From Streptomyces sp. (GTDB taxonomy: Bacteria; Actinomycetota; Actinomycetes; Streptomycetales; Streptomycetaceae): a stretch of 8,644 nucleotides of DNA. Positions 1 through 5,572 of the stretch are shown piece after piece. A program made the translations under genes and the position numbers. Numbering within the stretch: the stretch's first letter is position 1; the number at the start of each line of letters is the position of its first letter. Under the pieces are notes generated by a model. That model searched no databases and was not told where the DNA came from. It saw nothing but the letters and a program-made list of their open reading frames with translations. The DNA lies in the NCBI GenBank assembly GCA_003519485.1, contig DOWQ01000782.1, positions 1-8,644 on the forward strand. Direction: 5' to 3'.

Positions 1-1029
1 CGCCGCTCCGCCCCAGCCCGCCAGCGTCCGCACCCGGGCGGCGGCGTCGGCCAGCCGCTCCTCGGGCAGCTCGCCGTCGCGGACGGCCCGGACGAGGGCG
101 TCCCGCAGCCGCAGCACGGTCTCCTCGTCGGCCAGTCCACCGCCGACGCAGATCGCGTCGGCCCCCGCGGCGATGGCCAGCACGCTGCCGCGCTCGATGC
201 CGTAGGCGGCCGAGATGGCCCGCATCTCCATGCCGTCGGTGACGATCAGGCCGCGGAAGCCGAGGCCGCCCTCCGTGACCGGCGACCGGAGCAGCCCGCT
301 GAGGGCCGGCGGGCTGAGCGTCGCCGGCCTCGCCGGGTCGAGCGCGGGCAGCAGGATGTGCGCGCTCATCACGGCCTTGGTGCCGGCCTCGATCGCGGCC
401 CGGAAGGGAACGAGCTCGCGGACCCACAGGGTCTCCGGGTCCGCGTCGATGCGCGGCAGCGCATGGTGGGAGTCGACGCTGGTGTCGCCGTGGCCGGGGA
501 AGTGCTTGGTGCAGGCGGCGACCCCGGCGGACTGGAGCCCGTCGATGTACGCGGCGGTGTGCCGCGCGACGAGCCCGGGGTCGGAGCCGAAGGACCGGAC
601 GCCGATGACCGGGTTGTCCGGGTTCGAATTGACGTCGGCGGACGGCGCCCAGTTGAGGTTGACCCCGCACTCGGCGAGCCGGCGGCCGAGCTCCCGGGCG
701 ACGGCGCGGGTCAGCGCCGGGTCGTCGGCCACGCCGAGGGCCAGGTTGCCAGGGAAGGAGGAGCCGGTGCGGGCCTCCAGCCGGGTGACGTCGCCGCCCT
801 CCTCGTCGACGGCGACGAGCAGGTCGTCGCGCTCGGCGCGCAGCCGGGCGGTGAGCGCGGCGAGCTGCCCGGGCGACTCGATGTTGCGGCCGAAGAGGCC
901 GACCGAGGCCAGCCCCTCACCGAGCCGGCGCAGCAGCCATTCGGGGGCCGTGGTGCCGGTGAAGCCGGGCTGGAGGACGGTGAGGGCGTCGTGGGTGACC
1001 GTGTCAGTACGGGGGGCGAGGGTCGTCAT
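1..1029 (-). CDS. dasD: GH3 beta-N-acetylglucosaminidase DasD (3' end cut by window edge)
   Basis: The first 343 codons of a glycoside hydrolase family 3 enzyme of the NagZ type are present; the C-terminus lies outside the window. Visible motifs are DEEGGDV at residues 75-81, the signature KHFPGHGDT at 175-183, the Asp186-Ser187-His188 dyad that supplies the general acid/base in NagZ-type enzymes, and IVTDGMEM at 262-269, whose Asp265 is the expected nucleophile. The N-terminus has no signal peptide, so the enzyme should be cytoplasmic. In S. coelicolor, DasD downstream of dasABC hydrolyses chitobiose to GlcNAc; the same role is inferred here. The ATG start follows the dasC stop by 7 bases and has AAGGGA about 10 bases upstream, inside the end of dasC, so translation is probably coupled. 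A peptidoglycan-recycling NagZ is the main alternative, but the operon position argues for DasD. Confidence 0.9.
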   Translation of the reverse strand, partial: MTTLAPRTDTVTHDALTVLQPGFTGTTAPEWLLRRLGEGLASVGLFGRNIESPGQLAALTARLRAERDDLLVAVDEEGGDVTRLEARTGSSFPGNLALGVADDPALTRAVARELGRRLAECGVNLNWAPSADVNSNPDNPVIGVRSFGSDPGLVARHTAAYIDGLQSAGVAACTKHFPGHGDTSVDSHHALPRIDADPETLWVRELVPFRAAIEAGTKAVMSAHILLPALDPARPATLSPPALSGLLRSPVTEGGLGFRGLIVTDGMEMRAISAAYGIERGSVLAIAAGADAICVGGGLADEETVLRLRDALVRAVRDGELPEERLADAAARVRTLAGWGGAA

Positions 1030-1036
1030 GGGGTGC

Positions 1037-1867
1037 TTATCCCTTCACCGCGCCGGAGGTGAGACCGCCGACCGCCTTGCGTTGCAGGAACAGGAAGAGG
1101 ACGAGGATCGGGATGGCGAACAGCGAGGCGGCGGCCATGGTCGCGCCCCAGTCGTCGCCGAACGCGGTCTGGAACTGGGAGAGCCACAGGGGCAGCGTCT
1201 GCGCCTCCGCGTCCTTGTTCAGGATCAGCACCAGCGGGAATTCGTTCCAGGCGGTGATGAAGCCGAAGAGCGAGGTGGCCATCAGCCCGGGGGCGAGCAG
1301 CGGGAAGATCACCTTGATGAACGCCCCGGTGCGGGAGCAGCCGTCGACCATCGCCGACTCCTCCAGCTCCTTGGGCACCGCGGCGATGTAGTTGCGCAGC
1401 GTCAGGATGGTCAGCGGCAGCACCATGACCATGTAGAAGAGGGTCAGCGGCAGCAGGCTGTTCAGCATCTCGGCGTCGCGTACGAGCATGTAGATCGCGA
1501 TGACCATGACCTCCCAGGGTGCCATCTGGGCGATCATGAAGATGAGCACGACACCCCCGCGGCCCTTGAAACGCATCCGGGCGACGGCGAAGGACGCGAA
1601 GAGGGCGATCACCAGGGAGAGCCCCACCGCCAGCAGGGTGACGGTGAGCGAGTTCCGGACCAGCGCCCAGAAGTTGTCCGCGTTCACGGCCGTAGCGAAG
1701 TGCTCGAAGGTGACGTCCGTGGGGAACCACACCGGGTCCTCGGTGATGATGTCCCGGTTCGGCTTGAACGCCGTGTTGAACATCCAGTACACGGGGAACA
1801 CGAAGCCGGCGAAGAGCAGGAGCGCCGTCGTGTTGAGCGAGATGCGGCCGAGGAGAGATCGCTTCAC
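1037..1867 (-). CDS. dasC: Chitobiose ABC transporter permease DasC
   Basis: This 276-residue inner-membrane permease belongs to the MalG-like carbohydrate uptake family and pairs with DasB. It has about six hydrophobic segments, the first near residues 13-30, and a cytoplasmic EAA loop at about residues 166-194 (EESAMVDG then FIKVIFPLLAPG), where the ATPase docks. The GTG start overlaps the dasB stop as GTGA and has AGAGGGA about 8 bases upstream, giving tight translational coupling. The frame stays open far upstream through dasB, so an automatic caller could wrongly extend the protein to over 600 residues; the hydrophobic permease sequence begins only at this GTG. The substrate, N,N'-diacetylchitobiose, is inferred from the operon and from S. 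coelicolor DasC. Confidence 0.93.
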   Translation of the reverse strand: MKRSLLGRISLNTTALLLFAGFVFPVYWMFNTAFKPNRDIITEDPVWFPTDVTFEHFATAVNADNFWALVRNSLTVTLLAVGLSLVIALFASFAVARMRFKGRGGVVLIFMIAQMAPWEVMVIAIYMLVRDAEMLNSLLPLTLFYMVMVLPLTILTLRNYIAAVPKELEESAMVDGCSRTGAFIKVIFPLLAPGLMATSLFGFITAWNEFPLVLILNKDAEAQTLPLWLSQFQTAFGDDWGATMAAASLFAIPILVLFLFLQRKAVGGLTSGAVKG

Positions 1868-2844
1868 GACTCGTCCCTCTCTTGCTTCAGAACGATGCGG
1901 AAGTAGTACGACATCAGGGCCAGCAGGATGAGGATGGTGAGCAGCGAGATCGCCGCGCCCATCCCGAAGTGCTGGTTTCCGACGCCCTCGACGAAGGCGT
2001 AGATCGGCAGGGTCTCGGTGAGCCGGTCGGGGCCGCCCTGGTTGACCGCGTAGATCTGCGGAAAGGCCTTGAAGACCCAGATGACCTCGAGGAAGGTCGT
2101 CGCGAAAAGGAACGGCTTGATGAAGGGGTACGTCACCGAGGTGAAGGTCTTCCACGCCCCGGCGCCGTCCAGCGAGGCCGCCTCGTACAGCTCCTTGGAG
2201 ATCGTCGTGGTGGCCGCGTAGAGGCTGAGCGCCACGAACGGGATGGACTGCCAGACGATCAGCAGGGTGATGACGAAGAAGGTGGAGAGCTGGCTGCCGG
2301 TCCAGTTGTAGTCGGCCATGGCATGCCAGCCGAGCCGGTCCAGGATCCAGTTGACGACGCCGAAGCGCTGGGCGAACAGCCACTGGTAGACGGTGGTGGC
2401 CGCGATGATCGGCATCGCCCAGGTGAGGACGAGGCCGGCCGACAGCAGGAGCCGCATCCACGGGCCGAGCCGGGCCAGCAGCAGCCCGATCAGGGTGCCC
2501 AGCACCATGATCAGCACCACGTTGGTGAGGGTGAACGTCACCGTCCGGCCGGTGACCCGCCAGAAGTGCTCGCTGCCGAGCACCGAGCTGTAGTTCTCCC
2601 AGCCGTTCCACTCGGTGAGGTGCTGGATCAGCTGCCGCGCGTTGAGGTTCTGGAACGACAGCAGGCCGTTCTTCACCAGCGGCCAGCCCAGGAACACCAC
2701 GGTCACGGCCAGCGCGGGCAGGAGCAGCAGATAGGGAGCGCCGTTGCCGGCCCGTCCCGTACGGCTTCCACCCGGTGGCGGATTTCCGCCGTGGCGGCCC
2801 CGGGGCGGGCGTTTCACCGCTGCCTCGTCCAGCTGCACTGCCAT
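1864..2844 (-). CDS. dasB: Chitobiose ABC transporter permease DasB
   Basis: This 326-residue MalF-like permease is the partner of DasC. It has a basic, Pro/Gly-rich cytoplasmic tail (residues 1-35), then about six membrane segments beginning near residues 37-55. The EAA loop is at about residues 221-244 (EAASLDGAGAWKTF then YPFIKP). I chose the ATG at 2844-2842 because GGAAAG lies 7 bases upstream of it. In-frame GTG (2850) and TTG (2862) codons would add up to six residues, but that would put the GGAAAG inside the gene. It lies 115 bases downstream of dasA, separated by a strong stem-loop, so its expression may be lower than that of dasA. The window encodes no ATP-binding subunit; Streptomyces sugar importers of this kind use the shared ATPase MsiK. 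Confidence 0.93.
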   Translation of the reverse strand: MAVQLDEAAVKRPPRGRHGGNPPPGGSRTGRAGNGAPYLLLLPALAVTVVFLGWPLVKNGLLSFQNLNARQLIQHLTEWNGWENYSSVLGSEHFWRVTGRTVTFTLTNVVLIMVLGTLIGLLLARLGPWMRLLLSAGLVLTWAMPIIAATTVYQWLFAQRFGVVNWILDRLGWHAMADYNWTGSQLSTFFVITLLIVWQSIPFVALSLYAATTTISKELYEAASLDGAGAWKTFTSVTYPFIKPFLFATTFLEVIWVFKAFPQIYAVNQGGPDRLTETLPIYAFVEGVGNQHFGMGAAISLLTILILLALMSYYFRIVLKQERDES

Positions 2845-2910
2845 GTCCACTCTTTCCGGCAAGAGGTGGCTCGCCGCACCGGGGGCGCGCCACCGTGGTC
2901 GTACGACAGC

Positions 2911-2954
2911 GCGGATTCCGTACGGGCCGGGGAGGTGGTCCGTACGGAATCCGC
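2911..2954 (-). promoter_or_regulatory. Perfect 15-bp intercistronic stem-loop between dasA and dasB
   Basis: The arms GCGGATTCCGTACGG (2911-2925) and CCGTACGGAATCCGC (2940-2954) are exact reverse complements, separated by a 14-base loop. The structure starts 5 bases after the dasA stop and ends 66 bases before the dasB start. No run of T follows in the minus-strand direction. In binding-protein-dependent importers such a hairpin commonly protects the upstream message from 3' decay or partly terminates transcription, so that the binding protein outnumbers the permeases. That role is inferred here; the inverted repeat itself is seen directly. Confidence 0.85.
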
Positions 2955-2959
2955 TCAGG

Positions 2960-4237
2960 TCACTGCTTCTGCGCCAGGCGCTTGTTGAGCTCCTCCTCGA
3001 CCTGCTCGGCCGCCTCCTTGTGGGACTTGCCCTTGAGCACGGCGGTCATATAGGTCTTCACCGGGTTCGGCGGGTTCTCCACCGCGGCCCACTCGGGGAT
3101 CAGCGGGGTGGTTCCGCCGGACAGCGAGGCGGCGGGGGCCGCGGCCTCGGCGGCCTCGTTGCCCGTCAACCGGTCCTGGAGCGACTCCTTGTTGGGGATC
3201 ACGCCGCTCTCCTCGGCCAGCAGGCCCTCGTTCTTGTCGGAGAGAGCGATCCTGAGGAATTCCCGGGCCAGCTCCTGCTTCTCGCTGCCCGCCGCGACGG
3301 CCAGGTTGGAGCCGCCGAGGAAGACGCCCTCGGGCTTGTCGGCCGTCTCACCAGGGATGGTGAAGTAGCCGATGTGCTCCTCCAGCCCGGGGTTGGCCTC
3401 GACGGCGGTGGCCGCCTCCCAGCTCATGCCGATCATGGCGCCGGTCTCGCCCTTGGCGAAGACGTCCGCCTGCTGCGGGGTCGCCTCGTCCTTGTCCTTG
3501 GGCGCGTCGCTGAGTTCGGCGTACTGCTGGTAGACCTCCATGGCCTCGCCGACCTTGGGGTCGGCCAGGTTGGAGACCCAGGTGTCGCCGTCCTTCTTCA
3601 CCAGCTCGGCGCCCTCGCCGATGAGCAGGCCGTCGAAGAAGTACCAGTTCTGGCCGGGCATGTAGATCGGCTCGGCGTCGGTCTTCTGCTCGATGGTCCT
3701 CAGGTTCTCCAGGAACTCGGCGCGCGTCTTCGGGGTGCCCTTCAGACCGGCCTCGGCCCAGACCTGCTTGTTGTAGATGACCACCCGGTTGGCGACGTAC
3801 CAGGGTGCCGCGTACTGCTTGCCGTCCACGATGGAGGAGGCGTTGATCGATTCCGTCCAGTCCCCGCCGATCTCCTTCTTGAGGTCGGAGAGGTCGGCCA
3901 GGCCACCGGTCATCGCGTAGGCCGGGGTCTGGGTGTTGCCGACCTCGATGACGTCCGGCGGGTTGGACTCGGAGAGCGCGGTGGTCAGCTTCTGCTGGAT
4001 GCCGTTCCACTGCTGGACTTCCAGCTTGAGCTTGGCACCGGTCTTCTTCTCGAACTCCGTCCGTACCGCCTTGGTCCAGCCGTCCGGGGTCGAGCCGTCC
4101 ATGGCCCAGAGCGTCAGCGTCTCGCCCTTGAAGCCGTCCGCTCCGGCCTTCTTGTCCTCGCTGTCGCCGGACCCACAGGCCGCGACACTCACCAGCATTG
4201 CCGCGACGCCTGTCGCCGCTATGAGTCCACGCTTCAC
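2960..4237 (-). CDS. dasA: Chitobiose-binding lipoprotein DasA
   Basis: This 425-residue extracytoplasmic solute-binding protein (family 1, MalE-like) delivers N,N'-diacetylchitobiose to DasBC. Residues 1-20 form a lipoprotein signal peptide (MKRGLIAATG followed by a hydrophobic run) with the lipobox ending VAAC, so Cys21 should be lipidated. The mature N-terminus is charged and flexible, followed by a two-lobe binding fold that includes LTLWAMDGSTPDGW and, later, GVFLGGSNLAVAAGS and TTPLIPEWAAVE. The sequence closely resembles S. coelicolor DasA as I remember it, including length. The GTG start has AGGAGAG 6 bases upstream, a strong ribosome binding site. DasA in S. coelicolor links chitin use to development. 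It is divergent from dasR, with DasR operator-like sites in the shared upstream region. Confidence 0.96.
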   Translation of the reverse strand: MKRGLIAATGVAAMLVSVAACGSGDSEDKKAGADGFKGETLTLWAMDGSTPDGWTKAVRTEFEKKTGAKLKLEVQQWNGIQQKLTTALSESNPPDVIEVGNTQTPAYAMTGGLADLSDLKKEIGGDWTESINASSIVDGKQYAAPWYVANRVVIYNKQVWAEAGLKGTPKTRAEFLENLRTIEQKTDAEPIYMPGQNWYFFDGLLIGEGAELVKKDGDTWVSNLADPKVGEAMEVYQQYAELSDAPKDKDEATPQQADVFAKGETGAMIGMSWEAATAVEANPGLEEHIGYFTIPGETADKPEGVFLGGSNLAVAAGSEKQELAREFLRIALSDKNEGLLAEESGVIPNKESLQDRLTGNEAAEAAAPAASLSGGTTPLIPEWAAVENPPNPVKTYMTAVLKGKSHKEAAEQVEEELNKRLAQKQ

Positions 4238-4272
4238 CGCACACTCTCCTCAAGGGACGGGGTGTGGTCCTT

Positions 4273-4288
4273 AATGGTTTAGACCAGT
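4273..4288. promoter_or_regulatory. DasR-responsive element dre1 (strong match)
   Basis: AATGGTTTAGACCAGT matches the palindromic DasR operator consensus ACTGGTCTAGACCAGT at 14 of 16 positions, differing only at positions 2 and 7. It lies 35 bases before the dasA start codon. If the predicted dasA promoter is right, dre1 sits at about the transcription start and just after it, a position suited to blocking transcription. Binding is expected to be released by phosphorylated amino sugars such as GlcN-6-P, as known for S. coelicolor DasR. Confidence 0.88.
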
Positions 4289-4295
4289 GCCCCGC

Positions 4296-4324
4296 AGCTT
4301 GGCCTAGACCTATAGGGGTGTCAA
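4296..4324 (-). promoter_or_regulatory. Predicted dasA promoter
   Basis: On the minus strand a perfect -35 TTGACA (4324-4319) is followed after 17 bases by CAAGCT (4301-4296), which keeps the two most conserved -10 positions, A2 and T6, of the actinomycete TAnnnT box. Transcription would start near 4289, leaving a leader of about 50 bases. dre2 lies in the spacer and touches the -10; dre1 lies at the start point. The -35 is convincing and the -10 is weak. Confidence 0.45.
4298..4313. promoter_or_regulatory. DasR-responsive element dre2 (weaker match)
   Basis: CTTGGCCTAGACCTAT matches the DasR operator consensus at 11 of 16 positions and keeps the core TGGnCTAGACC. Its centre is 25 bases from that of dre1. 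It overlaps the predicted dasA promoter spacer and also the possible -35 of dasR on the other strand, so a dimer bound here could affect both directions. Confidence 0.65.
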
Positions 4325-4335
4325 GGGTGTATAAG
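4305..4335 (+). promoter_or_regulatory. Possible dasR promoter
   Basis: The -10-like hexamer TATAAG (4330-4335) is preceded after 19 bases by TAGACC (4305-4310), a 4 of 6 match to TTGACA that lies inside dre2. The AT-rich -10 stands out in this GC-rich region. If correct, transcription starts near 4342, and DasR binding at dre2 would repress its own gene. The spacing is one or two bases long, so the -35 is uncertain. Confidence 0.35.
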
Positions 4336-4483
4336 AAGGGCTGTCGGCTCCGTTACCGGACCGACATCTGACCGGGCGGCGCTGTGAACAGAGGCGCCAT
4401 GGCCGCCGGCCGTGCCACGATGTGACCCGCTACGTACGGAGGAGCCGGTGACGGCAGCAGGGCAGAAGCCGGGAAGGCTGACG

Positions 4484-5254
4484 ATGGAGACCGACGGGGG
4501 CGCCGAGAACGGGCAGAACGGGCCGGCAGCCGCCACCCGCACCGCGCGGGTGCCCAAGTACTACCGGCTGAAGCGGCACTTGCTGGACATCACCGAGACA
4601 CTGCCGCCCGGCACCCCGGTCCCACCGGAGCGCACGCTCGCCGCGGAGTTCGACACCTCCCGCACCACCGTGCGCCAAGCGCTCCAGGAGCTCGTCGTCG
4701 AGGGCCGGCTGGAACGCATCCAGGGCAAGGGCACCTTCGTCGCCAAACCCAAGGTGTCCCAGGCGCTGCAACTCACCTCGTACACCGAGGACATGCGCGC
4801 GCAGGGCCTGGAACCCGCCTCGCAGCTCCTCGACATCGGGTACGTCACGGCCGACGACCGGCTCGCCGAGCTGCTCGACATCACCGCGGGCGGCCGGGTG
4901 CTGCGCATCGAACGGCTGCGGCTGGCGAGCGGCGAGCCGATGGCCATAGAGACGACCCACCTGTCGGCGAAGCGTTTCCCGGCGCTGCGCCGCAGCCTGG
5001 CGAAGTACACCTCTCTCTACACGGCGCTGTCCGAGGTCTACGGCGTCCGGCCGGCCGAGGCCGAGGAGACCATCGAGACCTCGCTCGCCACCCCGCGGGA
5101 GGCGGGACTGCTGGGCACGGACGTCGGCCTGCCGATGCTGATGCTCTCCCGGCACTCGCTGGACGCGGAGGGCGAGCCGGTGGAGTGGGTCCGGTCGGTG
5201 TACCGCGGCGACCGCTACAAGTTCGTGGCGAGGCTGAAGCGGCCGAGCGACTGA
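4484..5254 (+). CDS. dasR: GntR/HutC-family transcriptional repressor DasR
   Basis: This 256-residue regulator has a GntR winged helix-turn-helix at about residues 24-88 (PPERTLAAEF, then the recognition helix TSRTTVRQAL, then the wing GRLERIQGKGTFV) and a UTRA effector domain at about 108-248. Near the C-terminus Glu234, Arg237 and YRGDRY at 240-245 form the conserved ligand-side motif. It closely resembles S. coelicolor DasR (about 254 residues), the global regulator of chitin/GlcNAc use and a switch for development and antibiotic production that senses GlcN-6-P. I placed the start at ATG 4484 because METDGGAEN matches the N-terminus of that protein and GGGAAGG lies 6 bases upstream. An in-frame GTG at 4448 with the stronger site GGAGG would add 12 residues, and an ATG at 4412 would add 24. 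The gene is divergent from dasA and probably autoregulated through dre2. Confidence 0.95.
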   Translation: METDGGAENGQNGPAAATRTARVPKYYRLKRHLLDITETLPPGTPVPPERTLAAEFDTSRTTVRQALQELVVEGRLERIQGKGTFVAKPKVSQALQLTSYTEDMRAQGLEPASQLLDIGYVTADDRLAELLDITAGGRVLRIERLRLASGEPMAIETTHLSAKRFPALRRSLAKYTSLYTALSEVYGVRPAEAEETIETSLATPREAGLLGTDVGLPMLMLSRHSLDAEGEPVEWVRSVYRGDRYKFVARLKRPSD

Positions 5255-5286
5255 GGCCGGGCGCACCCCGCCCCACGGCTGGAGGC

Positions 5287-5304
5287 GCGGGGGTCGTCCC
5301 CCGC
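5287..5304 (+). terminator. Probable dasR terminator hairpin
   Basis: GCGGGGG (5287-5293) and CCCCCGC (5298-5304) form a perfect 7-bp GC stem with a TCGT loop, starting 32 bases after the dasR stop. No T run follows, as is usual for hairpin terminators in actinomycetes. Confidence 0.6.
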
Positions 5305-5372
5305 AGGGCGAGGCCGGACCCGGGGGCCCGAATGACCGGTTCCGGTCGGGCCGCCGATCCGGAATCCGGTCG

Positions 5373-5394
5373 GGGCCGCTCCCGGCGGCGGCCC
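5373..5394 (+). terminator. Second, weaker hairpin after dasR
   Basis: GGGCCGC (5373-5379) pairs with GCGGCCC (5388-5394) around an 8-base loop. It may back up the first dasR hairpin. Stems of this size arise by chance in such GC-rich sequence, so support is limited. Confidence 0.3.
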
Positions 5395-5440
5395 GGAACC
5401 GTACGGCAACCTTTCCGGAGCCCTCTGTGAGGTACCCCGG

Positions 5441-5465
5441 TCAACCCTTCTGACCTGCGGGTTGA
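5441..5465. repeat. Inverted repeat TCAACCC / GGGTTGA
   Basis: The perfect 7-base arms at 5441-5447 and 5459-5465 are separated by 11 bases. The structure lies upstream of the 24-base palindrome and the cstA promoter. It could be a regulator-binding site or a minor hairpin; the sequence does not decide which. Confidence 0.4.
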
Positions 5466-5470
5466 ACACT

Positions 5471-5494
5471 GTGTCCGTACCGGTATGCGGACAC
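5471..5494. promoter_or_regulatory. 24-base imperfect palindrome upstream of cstA, possible operator
   Basis: GTGTCCG (5471-5477) and CGGACAC (5488-5494) are exact reverse complements around a 10-base centre. It ends 3 bases before the predicted cstA -35, a position typical of an activator or repressor dimer site. It does not match the DasR consensus. The regulator is unknown. Confidence 0.5.
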
Positions 5495-5497
5495 CTA

Positions 5498-5527
5498 GTG
5501 ACTGCCCCCCGATCCCGGGCTTAGATT
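5498..5527 (+). promoter_or_regulatory. Predicted cstA promoter
   Basis: GTGACT (5498-5503) is a 4 of 6 match to TTGACA, and after 18 bases comes TAGATT (5522-5527), a good actinomycete -10. Transcription would start near 5534, leaving a leader of about 39 bases. A competing pair is TTGAAC (5462-5467) with TATGCG (5484-5489), which would overlap the palindrome. Confidence 0.5.
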
Positions 5528-5572
5528 TCCTGCGCATTACGAAGGAGATCAGAGCAGGAAACGGAGTCGCCC

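Larger units (their letters stand above)
5255..5572. other. Intergenic region between dasR and cstA, rich in inverted repeats
   Basis: This 318-base stretch has no convincing gene on either strand. It holds a GC hairpin just after dasR, a second weaker hairpin (5373-5394), an imperfect direct repeat of TCCGGTCGGG (5341-5350 and 5365-5374), an inverted repeat with 7-base arms (5441-5465), a 24-base imperfect palindrome (5471-5494) and a promoter for cstA. The first half is very GC-rich and the second half is more mixed in composition, as expected for terminator followed by promoter. Confidence 0.75.

Noticed and set aside
215..1906. Long plus-strand open frame across dasD and dasC
   Set aside because: Low-complexity Arg/Glu/Gly-rich translation, opposite two genes with clear motifs; typical GC-rich shadow.
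1037..2893. A single minus-strand frame that would extend DasC upstream through all of dasB
   Set aside because: The upstream part is out-of-frame dasB sequence with no permease character. The GTG at 1867 with AGAGGGA upstream, overlapping the dasB stop, is the proper start.
2744..4282. Long plus-strand open frame antisense to dasA
   Set aside because: Leu/Gly/Val/Arg-rich shadow without motifs, and it would run through the dasA-dasB stem-loop and the dre1 region.
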